DNA of 64,000 nt from Actinopolyspora biskrensis (GCF_013408175.1 NZ_JACBYW010000001.1:1-64000); one strand, 5' to 3'; positions 28,842-38,202 are shown, counted from the stretch's first letter. The notes: generated by a model from the sequence alone, not told the origin. Translations and numbers: made by a program.

Positions 28842-29207
28842 ATGACCGCCCAGGAGACAACCGTGCAGACCGAGGCGCCTGCTCATGGCGTCACGTTGAC
28901 CGACTCGGCGGCCAGCAAGGCCAAGACCCTCCTCGACCAGGAGGGGCGCGACGACATGCACCTGCGTATCGCTGTGCAGCCGGGCGGATGCGCCGGTCTG
29001 CGTTACCAGCTGTTCTTCGACGAGCGCACGCTCGACGGGGACGCGGTGCGTGACTTCAACGGTCTGGACGTGGTGGTCGATCGCATGAGCGCCCCCTACG
29101 TGCAGGGCGCCGTGATCGACTTCGTGGACAACATCGAGAAGCAGGGCTTCACGATCGACAACCCGAACGCGGGCGGCTCGTGCGCCTGCGGCGACTCGTT
29201 CCACTGA
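28842..29207 (+). CDS. erpA: HesB/IscA family iron-sulfur cluster assembly protein
   Basis: 121 aa A-type Fe-S carrier. The three conserved cysteines are in PGGCAGLRY and SCACGDSFH. An N-terminal ~18-residue extension precedes GVTLTDSAASKAKTLL. The ATG at 28842 has an AGGGAGAG ribosome binding site; an upstream GTG at 28794 lacks support. A -10 candidate TACCGT lies at 28783-28788. Followed by a strong terminator. Ortholog position Rv2204c. It may deliver clusters to respiratory or radical-SAM enzymes; the specific client is not shown by sequence. Confidence 0.92.
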   Translation: MTAQETTVQTEAPAHGVTLTDSAASKAKTLLDQEGRDDMHLRIAVQPGGCAGLRYQLFFDERTLDGDAVRDFNGLDVVVDRMSAPYVQGAVIDFVDNIEKQGFTIDNPNAGGSCACGDSFH

Positions 29208-29228
29208 ACGATCCGGAGAACGTCTCGT

Positions 29229-29264
29229 GCGGGGTGGCCCTCGAGGGCCGCCCCGCGCTTTTGT
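29229..29264 (+). terminator. Intrinsic terminator of the HesB/IscA gene
   Basis: 13-bp stem (one G-T pair) spanning 29229-29256, followed by GCTTTTGTT. It starts 22 bp after the stop codon. Confidence 0.85.
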
Positions 29265-29745
29265 TCCGGGGCTGTTCTTCGGCGCGGCCCCGGGCTCGGA
29301 GCGGCCGGTCGCGGGCGTTGCGCCGCGATCCGCCCGCCGCGGAAGTGACCCCGCCCGTGGTCCGGGTGGCCCGCTGCCCTCGCTTCCGAACGTGAACGTG
29401 GCCCCGAGCGGCCCGCGCCGCCGGGAGAGCGGGTCGGGCACGTCCGTGCCGAATCCCCGAGCGGCGCTTCGGGGAGAATGCCCGCGGCGACTCGGTGAAC
29501 CCCATTCCGGGAATCGGCCTCGTCCTTGTTCGGACGATCGGGGGAGAACGCGCGGGAATTCCTCGAGGAGGTAAGAATCCCGCCGCCGGAGTTCCGCCCC
29601 GTTCGTGGGGGGCGCCCTCACCGGTTGATCTCCTTTTTCGGCGCGTTTTTTCGGTGCCCTAGAGCCTTTTCGGGGTTCCCGCCGGTGATGTGCGGCGGTC
29701 GTGCGCCCACCCCGCAGTCGAAGAACGCGACCTCCCGCGCGGTCT
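29265..29745. other. Intergenic region, no gene seen
   Basis: About 480 bp between two convergent genes. Open frames here lack ribosome binding sites and family-like sequence. A T-rich patch occurs near 29631-29660. Nothing else recognised. Confidence 0.5.
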
Positions 29746-29772
29746 CCCGCGGTGGGACCGCCCCACCGCGGG
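29746..29772 (-). terminator. Alpha-amylase terminator hairpin
   Basis: 11-bp perfect stem (29746-29756 with 29762-29772), 5-nt loop, just past the amylase stop codon. Confidence 0.7.
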
Positions 29773-29786
29773 GAACCGCCGAGTGG

Positions 29787-31271
29787 TCACCCCCCGATCT
29801 CGGCCTCCTGGTGCAGTGCCACCCCGGAGTTCGGTCCGACGGTCGCGGTGAACGTGCCGTCCGAGTTCACCTCGACGGTCTCGCCGCCGCACTCACCGCT
29901 CTCGAAGCGGCCCGTCAGCACGTTGCAGTAGGTGCCGGCGGGAAGGGAGGACCGGAACTGCCGGGTCGTCTCCCCGGGGTCCTGTCCTCGGGCGCCGCCG
30001 GAGTTGAACACGGCGAACCCCGCGTCGCCGCGTCCGAAGGCGATCACGTTGCTGCCGTTGTCCCACCAGTCGGTCAGCTCGGTGCCCTGCACGGCCCGGT
30101 TGAACCCGACCATGCCCGCGACGGGCGCGTGCCGGTGGGCGCACACCCAAGCACTGCCGTCCGCGCAGCTCGCTGGCCGTGTGAAACCGTTGCCGCCGGA
30201 GGGCGGGCCCGCGTCGGTGTCGTCGCCGAAGTCGAAGCCGGACAGGATTCTCGGCGTGCCGTGGGGGAAGGCCAGGGTGAAGGCGTTGGCGAGATCGTAG
30301 GCCGCCCCGTCCTGGTGGCTCAGCGGCGGCGAGTCGCGTTCGGTGTCGTGGTTGGCCACGAACACGACAGCCTGCTCACCTGCGAGTTCGGTCTCCTCCG
30401 GGAGGCCGCTCAGATCGGCGAGGAAGCCCTCGGCGAAGGCGTTGGAGACGCGGTCGGTGTAGGTGAACGCGGTCACGTCCCCGTTGCCGGTGTACTCCGT
30501 GCCCTTGGTGGTGGGGTCCGCGATCACCTCCTGGTAGACGTACGGCTCGGTTCCGGCGGACGTCTCGTGGAGACCGTCCACGATCGCCGCGATGTCCTCC
30601 GGGGGAATGTGCTTGGCCCCGTCCAGGCGGAACCCGGACACGCCCATGTCGATCAGCCTGTTCAGGTAGGCGAGCTGGGTCCGCCGCACCTCGTCCGACT
30701 CCGTTCTCAGGTCGGCCAGCCCGACCAGCTCGCAGTTGCGGACCTCCCACTGGTCCGTGTAGTCCGCGATGTCCTCGCGGCAGTCGTGGAAGTCGGGGTC
30801 GGCGTAGGTGCCGGGGTAGTCGTACTTCGAGTACTCCGTGCCCCCGCTGCCCGGGCCGGACCCCCGGGATCCCGAGCCGGACATGTGGTTGAGCACCGCG
30901 TCGACGTAGACCTTCACACCGGCCCCGTTGCACGCGGAGACCATGTTCTCGAAGCTCTCCGCGTCACCCCGTCTGCTCCGCAGGTCGTAGCTCACGGGCT
31001 GGTAGTCCTCGTACCAGGGATACCCCTGGTCGGCGAGTTGGACGTGCTCGGTGGGCGGCGACACCTGGACCGCCGTGTAACCGTCCGGGCCCAGTGAGCT
31101 CCGGCACTCCTCGGCCAGCGATTCCCACGGCCATCCGAACATCTGCACGATCGGCCCCTCGGCCTCGGTGGCCGGTGCGGCAGCCGCTTCGTCGGCGGGA
31201 GGTGTCGTGATCGGGGGAACCACGACAGCACCCGCGAGCGCGGTGATCGTCGCCAGAGCAACCGGTCGCAT
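29787..31271 (-). CDS. Secreted alpha-amylase (GH13)
   Basis: 494 aa. Hydrolyses internal alpha-1,4 bonds of starch outside the cell. A signal peptide is evident (MRPVALATITALAGAVVVPP, then an Ala-rich cleavage region near residue 30). All four GH13 regions are present: DAVLNH (I), GFRLDGAKH with the nucleophile Asp (II), YVYQEV with the acid Glu (III) and FVANHD (IV). A C-terminal beta domain (GFAVFNSGG...YCNVLTGRFESGECGG) follows. The ATG at 31271 has GAGAGGAG upstream. Divergent from a glucoamylase gene with which it shares a ~290-bp promoter region. Confidence 0.94.
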   Translation of the reverse strand: MRPVALATITALAGAVVVPPITTPPADEAAAAPATEAEGPIVQMFGWPWESLAEECRSSLGPDGYTAVQVSPPTEHVQLADQGYPWYEDYQPVSYDLRSRRGDAESFENMVSACNGAGVKVYVDAVLNHMSGSGSRGSGPGSGGTEYSKYDYPGTYADPDFHDCREDIADYTDQWEVRNCELVGLADLRTESDEVRRTQLAYLNRLIDMGVSGFRLDGAKHIPPEDIAAIVDGLHETSAGTEPYVYQEVIADPTTKGTEYTGNGDVTAFTYTDRVSNAFAEGFLADLSGLPEETELAGEQAVVFVANHDTERDSPPLSHQDGAAYDLANAFTLAFPHGTPRILSGFDFGDDTDAGPPSGGNGFTRPASCADGSAWVCAHRHAPVAGMVGFNRAVQGTELTDWWDNGSNVIAFGRGDAGFAVFNSGGARGQDPGETTRQFRSSLPAGTYCNVLTGRFESGECGGETVEVNSDGTFTATVGPNSGVALHQEAEIGG

Positions 31272-31306
31272 CGCACCGTCTCCTCTCGCAGTGTTGTGCG
31301 GCACAC

Positions 31307-31335
31307 ATCAGAGCTTCTTGAAAGGATAAAGTCAA
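31307..31335 (-). promoter_or_regulatory. Probable amylase promoter
   Basis: On the minus strand: TTGACT (complement of 31330-31335), exactly 17 nt, then TCTGAT (complement of 31307-31312). The predicted start leaves a ~30-nt leader with the GGAG ribosome binding site. Confidence 0.5.
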
Positions 31336-31441
31336 CACTTCTCGGGGTCATTTCCTGTTCGACTCGCGTGGGATTCGGGGGGCGACGTTCGATTCTGAAC
31401 GAATGAAAGAAGTCCTTTTCCTGGGAATTCTTCTGTATCGA

Positions 31442-31473
31442 TTGCGCGACCCGGGTGGAGGAATGTAGATAAT
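31442..31473 (+). promoter_or_regulatory. Possible glucoamylase promoter
   Basis: TTGCGC at 31442-31447 and TAGATAAT at 31466-31473; the spacing is 18-20 nt depending on the hexamer chosen. The surrounding 31310-31475 stretch is distinctly AT-richer than the rest of the window. I found no clear LacI/MalR-type palindrome. Confidence 0.35.
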
Positions 31474-31560
31474 CCGTCACGGGCTGATCGCGTGAAAGCC
31501 TCGCCGTGGCGAACTCCGGTGAGGCCTTCGCGGGTCCCGACAGGAGGGAAGGAATCGACG

Positions 31561-33711
31561 ATGGATTCTGAACGGAAAAGGCGCACCGGTCGCGGTGGCC
31601 GTGCGGCCGGGTTGGTCGCCGCGGCGCTGGCCGGGGTCACGGCCGCGGCCGGAGCGACCCCGGCCGTGGCGGCCGAGGAGGCACCCGGCGCCCCGGGGAT
31701 CTCCGCGGCGTGGACGACCGGTGCGAAGAACGGGGTCGGCACCTCGGCCACGACGGACTCGAAGGTGTGGCACACGCTCGGGCAGGGAGTGCTCAACGAG
31801 GTCTACTACCCGCAGCTGGACGTGCCCAACGTCCAGGACATGCAGTACGTCGTCAGCGACGGGGAGGGCTTCACCGAACTCGAGCGCGACGCCACCGAGC
31901 AACGGGTCGAGCTGCCCGACTCGCGTTCGCTGCGCTACCGGCAGATCAACACCGACGAGGACGGTCGCTACCGCATAACCAAGACCTACGTCACCGATCC
32001 GCAGCGTTCGGTTCTGATGGTGCGTACCCGCTTCGAGGTGCTCCGCGGTGGTCCGCTGCAGCTCTACGCCCTGTACAACCCTTCGCTGAACGGCAGCGGC
32101 ACGGGCGACACCGGAGCCACCTCGGAGGGCACGCTCGTGGCCAGCGACGGGGAGGTCGCCAGCGCGCTGGCCGCCTCGTCGGGCTTCTCAGCCGCCACCA
32201 GCGGATACAGCGGCACATCCAGCGATGGTTACCAGGACCTCGCCGAGGACGACCGGCTCGACGCGGAGTACAACCGGGCGGCGGACCCGGGCAACCTCGT
32301 GCAGACCGCGCGCATCCCCGTGGACGACGACACCGAGTTCACGCTGGCCCTCGGGTTCGGAGCGGACCGGGCGGCCGCGCGTTCGGCGGCAGAGAGCTCG
32401 CTGAACAGCGGTTACGCGGCCAAGCGGGACGAGTACGACTCGGGCTGGCACGACTACCTGTCCTCCCTGCGCGAGCCACCGGAGTCGGTCACTTCGCGCG
32501 GGCTGACCACCCAGTACAACGTCGCCGCCATGACGTTGAAGTCCCAGGAGGACAAGACCCGGCGGGGAGCTTTCGTCGCCTCCACCTCGATCCCGTGGGG
32601 CGAGGCCAAGAACGCCGACGACTGCTGCACCCCCGGTTATCACCTGGTGTGGTCGCGAGACCTGTACCACACCGCCACCGCCGCTCTGGCGCTCGGCGAC
32701 CGGGACGCGGCCAACCGCGCGCTCGACTACCTGCTGGACGTGCAGTGGAACGAGGACGGTTCGTTCCCCCAGAACACCTGGCTCGACGGGGAGCCGCACT
32801 GGCAGAGCCTGCAGCTGGACGAGGTCGCCTACCCGATCGTGCTGGCCCACGAGCTCGGCCGTACCGGTGACGCGGAATGGGCCAAGCTCAAGAAGTCGGC
32901 CGACTTCATAGTCGACAACGGGCCCTCCACTCCCCAGGAGCGCTGGGAGGAGGAGGGCGGCTACTCGCCGTCGACGATCGCGGCCGAGATCGCCGGACTG
33001 GTCACCGCCGCGGACATGGCGCGCCAACACGGTGACGAGCAGGCGGCGCAGCGCTACCTGGACACGGCGGACGAGTGGCAGCGCAAGGTCGAGGACTGGA
33101 CGTTCACCACGTCGGGCCCGCACGGCGACGGCGAGTACTACCAGCGCGTCGACGACGACGGGAACCCGAACAACGGGCACGAACTGTGCCTGAACAACGG
33201 GGGCGGGTGCCACGACGAGCGCGCGATCGTCGACGCGGGATTCCTCGAACTGGTCCGGCTCGGCGTCAAACCGGCCGACGCGCCCTCGGTGCGCGGCTCC
33301 CTGGCCGAGATGGACGCGCAGCTGCGGGTGCGGACCCCGAACGGTCCCGGCTGGTACCGCTACAACCACGACGGTTACGGCGAGGGGGCCGGCGGCGAAC
33401 CCTACACGGGCGAGGGCGTCGGCAGGCTCTGGCCGCTGCTGACCGGTGAGCGCGGGGAGTACGAGCTGGCCGCGGGCGGCTCGGCCGGTACGCACCTGGA
33501 AACCATGGCGCGCATGGCCAACGAGGGCTACCTCATCCCCGAACAGGTCTGGGACCGGGAGTCCGGGAACGGATTCGCGTTCGGGGAGGGAACCGGTTCC
33601 GCGACACCGCTGGCCTGGTCGATGAGCCAGTTCGTCCGGCTGGCGCGCAACATGGACGCGGGCGAGAACGTGGAGACCCCGGACGTGGTGGCCGAGCGCT
33701 ACGCGCGCTGA
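31561..33711 (+). CDS. Secreted glucoamylase (GH15)
   Basis: 716 aa. Releases glucose from non-reducing ends of starch and maltodextrins. The signal peptide has a basic n-region (MDSERKRRTGRGGR), the hydrophobic LVAAALAGVTAAAGA and a cut near AVAA-EE. An N-terminal beta-sandwich (residues ~45-300) precedes the (alpha/alpha)6 barrel with YHLVWSRDLYHTATA and DGSFPQNTWLDG. A catalytic Glu is in ERWEEEGGYSPSTIAAEIAG, and a C-terminal block SATPLAWSMSQFVRLA would carry the general base region. The ATG at 31561 has AGGAGGGAAGG upstream. Partner of the divergent alpha-amylase for complete starch use. Confidence 0.92.
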   Translation: MDSERKRRTGRGGRAAGLVAAALAGVTAAAGATPAVAAEEAPGAPGISAAWTTGAKNGVGTSATTDSKVWHTLGQGVLNEVYYPQLDVPNVQDMQYVVSDGEGFTELERDATEQRVELPDSRSLRYRQINTDEDGRYRITKTYVTDPQRSVLMVRTRFEVLRGGPLQLYALYNPSLNGSGTGDTGATSEGTLVASDGEVASALAASSGFSAATSGYSGTSSDGYQDLAEDDRLDAEYNRAADPGNLVQTARIPVDDDTEFTLALGFGADRAAARSAAESSLNSGYAAKRDEYDSGWHDYLSSLREPPESVTSRGLTTQYNVAAMTLKSQEDKTRRGAFVASTSIPWGEAKNADDCCTPGYHLVWSRDLYHTATAALALGDRDAANRALDYLLDVQWNEDGSFPQNTWLDGEPHWQSLQLDEVAYPIVLAHELGRTGDAEWAKLKKSADFIVDNGPSTPQERWEEEGGYSPSTIAAEIAGLVTAADMARQHGDEQAAQRYLDTADEWQRKVEDWTFTTSGPHGDGEYYQRVDDDGNPNNGHELCLNNGGGCHDERAIVDAGFLELVRLGVKPADAPSVRGSLAEMDAQLRVRTPNGPGWYRYNHDGYGEGAGGEPYTGEGVGRLWPLLTGERGEYELAAGGSAGTHLETMARMANEGYLIPEQVWDRESGNGFAFGEGTGSATPLAWSMSQFVRLARNMDAGENVETPDVVAERYAR

Positions 33712-33762
33712 TCGGTTGCGGCTCGTACCTCGTCGACTCGGCCGGCGTGGGTGGAGAAGAGC

Positions 33763-33794
33763 GGTCGCTCAGGCGCGGCGGCGCCTGAGCGACC
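33763..33794 (+). terminator. Glucoamylase terminator hairpin
   Basis: 14-bp perfect stem (33763-33776 with 33781-33794) and a 4-nt loop, 52 bp past the glucoamylase stop. Confidence 0.7.
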
Positions 33795-33862
33795 GGCTAG
33801 CCGCCGCAGCCGAACGGGCGCACCGGGGCCCGGCGAGGCCCCACGGCGAGCCGGGAAGAGCT

Positions 33863-33894
33863 CGGGTGGGGACGCCGACCGGCGTCCCCACCCG
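33863..33894 (-). terminator. asnB terminator hairpin
   Basis: 15-bp perfect stem (33863-33877 with 33880-33894) directly past the asnB stop. Together with the hairpin at 33763 it insulates two convergent genes. Confidence 0.7.
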
Positions 33895-33898
33895 AACG

Positions 33899-35827
33899 TC
33901 ACAGCTTGACCGGGTAGTGCGGTTCGGGAACGCTCGGCGTCAGCCGGTTCTCCACGAAGATGCCGTGCCAGATCATGAACACCAGCAGCGCCCACAGCCT
34001 GCGGCTGTGGTCCAGCACGCCGGAGCGGTGCTCCTCCAGCAGCTGGAGCACGGCGGTCTTGTTCAGCAGCTCGTCCGTCTGCGACTCGCGGATGATGTTG
34101 CGAGCCCAGTCGTGCATCTCGTCGCGCAGCCAGTGCCGGATGGGGACGGGGAAACCGAGCTTGCGGCGGTTGAGCACGTGGCCGGGGACGATCTTGGCCA
34201 ACGCGCGGCGCAGCGCGTACTTGGTGGTGTCCTTGGTGATCTTCTGGTCCAGCGGGATGGTGCTGGCGGTGCGGAACACCTCGTGGTCGAGGAACGGAAC
34301 CCGCAGCTCCAGCGAGTTCGCCATCGTCACCTTGTCGGCCTTGACGAGGATGTCACCGCGCAGCCAGGTGAACAGATCCACGTGCTGCATGCGGGTCACC
34401 GGATCCCAGTCCTGGGAACTCCGGTAGGCCGCCGCGGTGACGTCGGTGTGCGAGACGTTCGGGTCGAAGTTCGTCAGCAGGTTCTTGAGCTGTTCGTCGC
34501 GGAAGATCCGCGCGTTGCCGTAGTAGCGTTCCTCCAGCGGCAGCGCCCCGCGACGGAGCAGGTCCTTGCCGCGCACTCCTTCGGGGATGGCAGTGGACAC
34601 GCGCCCCATGGCCTTGCGCACCGAACCGGGAACGCGCTCGAAGGGGGCCAGCGAGAGCGGTTCGCGGTAGATCGAGTACCCGCCGAACAGCTCGTCGGCG
34701 CCCTCACCGGACAGCACCACCTTGACGTGCTTGCGCGCCTCCCGGGCGATGAACCACAGCGGTACCAGCGCCGGATCGGCCACCGGGTCGTCGAGGTACC
34801 AGATGATCAGCGGCAGGGTCTCCATCATCTCCTCGGGGGAGACGGTGCGCACCACGTGCTTGACACCGATGGCCGCCGCCGACTCCGCGGCGACGTCGAC
34901 CTCCGAGTAACCCTGGCGCTCGAACCCGGTCGTGAACGTGACCAGGTCGGGGTTGTGCTCCTTGGCCAGCGCCGCGATCGCGGTCGAGTCGATGCCGCCG
35001 GACAGGAACGCCCCGACCGTCACGTCGGCGCGCATGTGCTTGGCGACGGAGTCGCGCATCACGTCGGCGATCTCGTTGTGCAGCTGGTCGGCCGCACCGT
35101 CGTCCTTGATCTCCCGGGACGAGAAGTTCGGGGAGAAGTAGCGCTCGGTGACCAGCTGCCCGCCGGGAGCGACGGTGAACGAGGTCCCCGACTCGATGCG
35201 CCTGATCGAGCGGTGCAGCGACTCCGGCTCCGGCACGTACTGCAGGACCAGGTAGTGCTGCAGGGACCGGCGGTCGACGTCCTCGGAGACCCCCAGCGTC
35301 GGGGCCAGGTGGAGAAGGCTCTTCTTCTCGCTGGCGAAGGCGACCCCGTTCGGCCCGCTGGAGTAGTACATCGGCTTGATCCCGAAGGGATCCCTGGCGC
35401 CGAACACGACGTGCCGTTCGTTGTCCCAGATCAGGAAAGCGAACATCCCACGCAGCCGTCCGACCATCGAGGGGCCGAGGTAGTGGTAGGCGACGATGAT
35501 CGTCTCGCTGTCGCCGTCCGTGTGGAAGGCTGCGCCGTAGTGCTCGGTCAGCTCCGCGCGCAGCTCGAGATAGTTGTAGATCTCACCGTTGAACAGGATG
35601 GTGTAGCGGCCGGGGGATTCGGGCGGCCCCCAGCTCAACGGTTGATGCGAGTGTTCGACGTCGATGACCGACAGGCGGTTGAAGCCGAATACGACTTCAC
35701 CGCCGTGCCAGGTGTCGCTCTCGTCCGGTCCTCGATGCCGCTGACACGGCAGCGCGTTGGCCACCGCGTTCGTTGCGTTGCCGGCGTTCTCTTCGGTGGG
35801 ACAAACCAGTCCAAGCAGGCCGCACAC
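33899..35827 (-). CDS. asnB: Asparagine synthase (glutamine-hydrolysing)
   Basis: 642 aa. Class II glutaminase domain with the N-terminal nucleophile Cys2 (initiator-CGLLGLVCP), RHRGPDES and LFNGEIYNYLELR. The synthetase domain has the PP-loop FLSGGIDSTAIAA around residue 275 and GEGADELFGGY. The GTG at 35827 is required because it places Cys at position 2; a GAGAGG lies upstream. Ortholog position Rv2201. Members of this clade in corynebacteria (LtsA) affect cell-wall glutamine/amidation, so asparagine synthesis is not the only possible role. Confidence 0.93.
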   Translation of the reverse strand: MCGLLGLVCPTEENAGNATNAVANALPCQRHRGPDESDTWHGGEVVFGFNRLSVIDVEHSHQPLSWGPPESPGRYTILFNGEIYNYLELRAELTEHYGAAFHTDGDSETIIVAYHYLGPSMVGRLRGMFAFLIWDNERHVVFGARDPFGIKPMYYSSGPNGVAFASEKKSLLHLAPTLGVSEDVDRRSLQHYLVLQYVPEPESLHRSIRRIESGTSFTVAPGGQLVTERYFSPNFSSREIKDDGAADQLHNEIADVMRDSVAKHMRADVTVGAFLSGGIDSTAIAALAKEHNPDLVTFTTGFERQGYSEVDVAAESAAAIGVKHVVRTVSPEEMMETLPLIIWYLDDPVADPALVPLWFIAREARKHVKVVLSGEGADELFGGYSIYREPLSLAPFERVPGSVRKAMGRVSTAIPEGVRGKDLLRRGALPLEERYYGNARIFRDEQLKNLLTNFDPNVSHTDVTAAAYRSSQDWDPVTRMQHVDLFTWLRGDILVKADKVTMANSLELRVPFLDHEVFRTASTIPLDQKITKDTTKYALRRALAKIVPGHVLNRRKLGFPVPIRHWLRDEMHDWARNIIRESQTDELLNKTAVLQLLEEHRSGVLDHSRRLWALLVFMIWHGIFVENRLTPSVPEPHYPVKL

Positions 35828-36356
35828 GCGTCTCGCGCACCTCTCGTGTCGCGGGGATTTCGATTCGCTGACCCCGATACGGTGATCGGGACCCCAGTAT
35901 GCCGTGCCCTCTCGGCAGGGCTGCACGCACGGGGCGGGGTCGCTGCTTGTTCACTCTTCCGGTGCCGGTGCTCTCGGGTGCGCCCCTGCCCGAGCGCCCG
36001 CGTGGGCGCCCGCCCGATGCGGGCGGATCCCGCGGCGAGCCCCCGGTCGGGGGTCCCCGTCCGAACCGCCGGGCAAACCGATCGCCGCTACCCGAGGTGC
36101 CCTCCGGCGTTCCCGGGGTGCCTCGGGAACGCGGGCGGTGCCCGACCGGCTGCGCGAAGTTCCGCCGGGGGTCTGACTGGTGATCTGGGCCACTGGAGGT
36201 GACCATGGTTCGGGCGGTCACCTGACCCCGGAGCAGTATCGCGGCTACTGCTGGGCTAGGGTCGCTACAGTATTCCGGCGGCCGATCCTCCGTCGTGGAC
36301 GGAGGAAAAACGCCAGCGCCGTGCCGGTGAGTTTCACATGGAGGAGGCGTCGCGCA
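35828..36356. other. Divergent promoter region of asnB and ctaC
   Basis: 529 bp with no credible gene. GC-rich inverted repeats occur around 36000-36120. A -10 candidate TAGGGT at 36257-36262 faces ctaC, giving a ~90-nt leader, and GGAGGAGG at ~36340-36347 is its ribosome binding site. Confidence 0.5.
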
Positions 36357-37301
36357 GTGGCCCTGAAGGACGGGACCCGAGTGCCACGGCTGGTCAAGCT
36401 CGGTGGGCTGATCGGTTTGGTGTGTGTCGTGGCCACGGGCTGCACCCCTGACCAGGTGCTGCGGTTCGGCTGGCCGACCGGCGTCACCAGTGACGCCGCG
36501 GCGATGCGTCAGCTCTGGACCTGGTCGGTGATCGCGGCTCTCGCCGTGGGTGTGCTGGTTTGGGGACTGATCTTCTGGACGGTGGCCTTCCACCGCAAGA
36601 AGAGCGATGAGTTGCCACGTCAGTTCCAGTACAACAACCCCCTGGAGATCATCTACACCGTCATACCGTTCGTGATGGTCGTCGTGCTGTTCTACTTCAC
36701 CGCGACCACCCAGCAGGAGGTCCAGGCCGAGGAGAGCGATCCCGACGTCTCCGTCGACGTGGTCTCCTTCCAGTGGAACTGGGAGTTCCGCTACCCGGGG
36801 TACACGACCCCGGACGGGGAGCCGGTCAACACGGTCGGAACCAGCGACTGGACACCTCTGCTCGTGCTCCCCACGGACTCCACCGTGGAGTACCGGTTGA
36901 GCTCCAAGGACGTGATCCACTCCTTCTTCGTCCCGAAGTTCCACTTCAAGCGGGACACGTTCCCGCACCCTGACAAGAACAACCAGGACAGCGTCTACCA
37001 GAACTCCATCGACGAAGAGGGCTCGTTCGTGGGGCGCTGCGCCGAGTTGTGCGGGACGTACCACTCGATGATGAACTTCGAGGTTCGCGCGCTCTCGCCG
37101 GACAAGTTCGAGCGCTACATGGACCTGCGCACGCAGATCAATCCGGACACCGGACAGGCCTACACGACCTCCGAGGCGCTGAGGACCATGGACTGCGGGC
37201 GGCTCTGCTCGCCGAACTCGGTGACGACCATCCCCTTCGACCCCGACCGGGAGGACTCCTTGCCGGATGAGACCGCCGGTGCCGGGGCGACGAGCGGTTG
37301 A
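36357..37301 (+). CDS. ctaC: Cytochrome c oxidase subunit II
   Basis: 314 aa lipoprotein subunit of the aa3 oxidase. Lipobox VVATGC near residues 24-29, two transmembrane helices (SVIAALAVGVLVWGLIFWTV; IPFVMVVVLFYFTATT), then a periplasmic cupredoxin domain with the CuA site CAELCGTYHSMM (residues ~228-239) plus an upstream His (DVIHSFFVP). The GTG at 36357 follows GGAGGAGG; the frame open to 36180 has no family similarity. Followed by ctaF. Subunit I (ctaD) is not in the window. Confidence 0.95.
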   Translation: MALKDGTRVPRLVKLGGLIGLVCVVATGCTPDQVLRFGWPTGVTSDAAAMRQLWTWSVIAALAVGVLVWGLIFWTVAFHRKKSDELPRQFQYNNPLEIIYTVIPFVMVVVLFYFTATTQQEVQAEESDPDVSVDVVSFQWNWEFRYPGYTTPDGEPVNTVGTSDWTPLLVLPTDSTVEYRLSSKDVIHSFFVPKFHFKRDTFPHPDKNNQDSVYQNSIDEEGSFVGRCAELCGTYHSMMNFEVRALSPDKFERYMDLRTQINPDTGQAYTTSEALRTMDCGRLCSPNSVTTIPFDPDREDSLPDETAGAGATSG

Positions 37302-37371
37302 TCGCGGGAACGGCTTGGCAACGAGGACGAGTGCGCCCTAGTGAGGCGCACGGGGCGAGAGTGAGGACTCC

Positions 37372-37770
37372 ATGAGGGTCGAAGCGAAGATCTTCAACAT
37401 CATCACCTTCTTCTTCTTCCTGTCGGCTGTGGTTTATGGCTTCTGGGCGAAGGAGCCCGTGGGAACGGTCGCGCTGATCCTCGTTGGCGCACTCTCGTTG
37501 CTGATCGGAAGCTACTTCCAGTTCGTGGCTCGGCGCATCGATCTGCGTCCGGAGGACCGTTCGGACGCCGAGATCAGCGACGGCGCGGGTGATCTCGGGT
37601 TCTTCAGCCCGGGAAGCTACTGGCCGATCGGTGTGGCGGCCGCCTCGGCGTTCGCGGGCATCGCGCTGGCCTTCGGCCACGTCTGGATGATCGTGCTGGC
37701 CTCGGGGGCCGTGCTGATCACCGTCTCCGGCCTGGTTTTCGAGTACCACACCGGCCCGAACCACGAGTGA
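37372..37770 (+). CDS. ctaF: Cytochrome c oxidase subunit IV (actinobacterial)
   Basis: 132 aa with four hydrophobic helices (IITFFFFLSAVVYGFWA, GTVALILVGALSLLIGSYF, WPIGVAAASAFAGIALAFG, WMIVLASGAVLITVSGLVF) and the conserved ending FEYHTGPNHE. Belongs to the bcc-aa3 supercomplex. Located 70 bp after ctaC, same operon, as in M. tuberculosis (Rv2199c-Rv2200c). Confidence 0.93.
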   Translation: MRVEAKIFNIITFFFFLSAVVYGFWAKEPVGTVALILVGALSLLIGSYFQFVARRIDLRPEDRSDAEISDGAGDLGFFSPGSYWPIGVAAASAFAGIALAFGHVWMIVLASGAVLITVSGLVFEYHTGPNHE

Positions 37771-37780
37771 ACCGCGTGCA

Positions 37781-37822
37781 GGCCCGGCCCGATTCGTCCA
37801 CGGTGGTGGACCGGGCCGGGCC
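37781..37822 (+). terminator. ctaCF terminator
   Basis: 10-bp perfect GC stem (37781-37790 with 37813-37822) with a nested GTCCA/TGGAC stem; starts 10 bp after ctaF. Confidence 0.65.
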
Positions 37823-37914
37823 GCGTTCTTCTCCGGGACCGCTGTCGGCGGTCCTTCGAGTGCGGCGGGCCCGTGGCCGCCGTTTTCGTTTCGAAATCCT
37901 TACGGAGGACAACC

Positions 37915-38196
37915 GTGATTACCGCGATCGTGCTCATTCGGACCTCGGCCGAGTACCTCACTCAGGCCGCGCAGGAAGTCGCGGACATCGACGGTGTGGC
38001 CGAGGTGTACTCCTGCGCCGGTGATGTGGACCTGATCGCGATGGTGCGCGCGCGGGCCCACGAGGACATCGCGGACATCGTTCCGGGCAGGATCAACAAG
38101 GTCGCCGGGGTGCTCGACACCGACACGCACATCGCGTTCCGCTCGTACTCCAAGCGGGACACCGAGGAGACCTTCTCCATCGGCCTCGAATCCTGA
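37915..38196 (+). CDS. Stand-alone Lrp/AsnC ligand-binding (RAM) domain protein
   Basis: 93 aa, only the C-terminal effector domain of Lrp/AsnC proteins (ITAIVLIRTSAEYLTQAAQEV, VYSCAGDVDLIAMVRARAHED, FRSYSKRDTEETFSIGLES) and no helix-turn-helix. Such solo RAM proteins bind amino acids and may regulate partners or hetero-oligomerise with full Lrp proteins. The GTG at 37915 has ACGGAGG upstream. Conserved beside ctaCF and trpD in related genomes. Effector unknown. Confidence 0.85.
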   Translation: MITAIVLIRTSAEYLTQAAQEVADIDGVAEVYSCAGDVDLIAMVRARAHEDIADIVPGRINKVAGVLDTDTHIAFRSYSKRDTEETFSIGLES

Positions 38197-38202
38197 AAGG
38201 GC

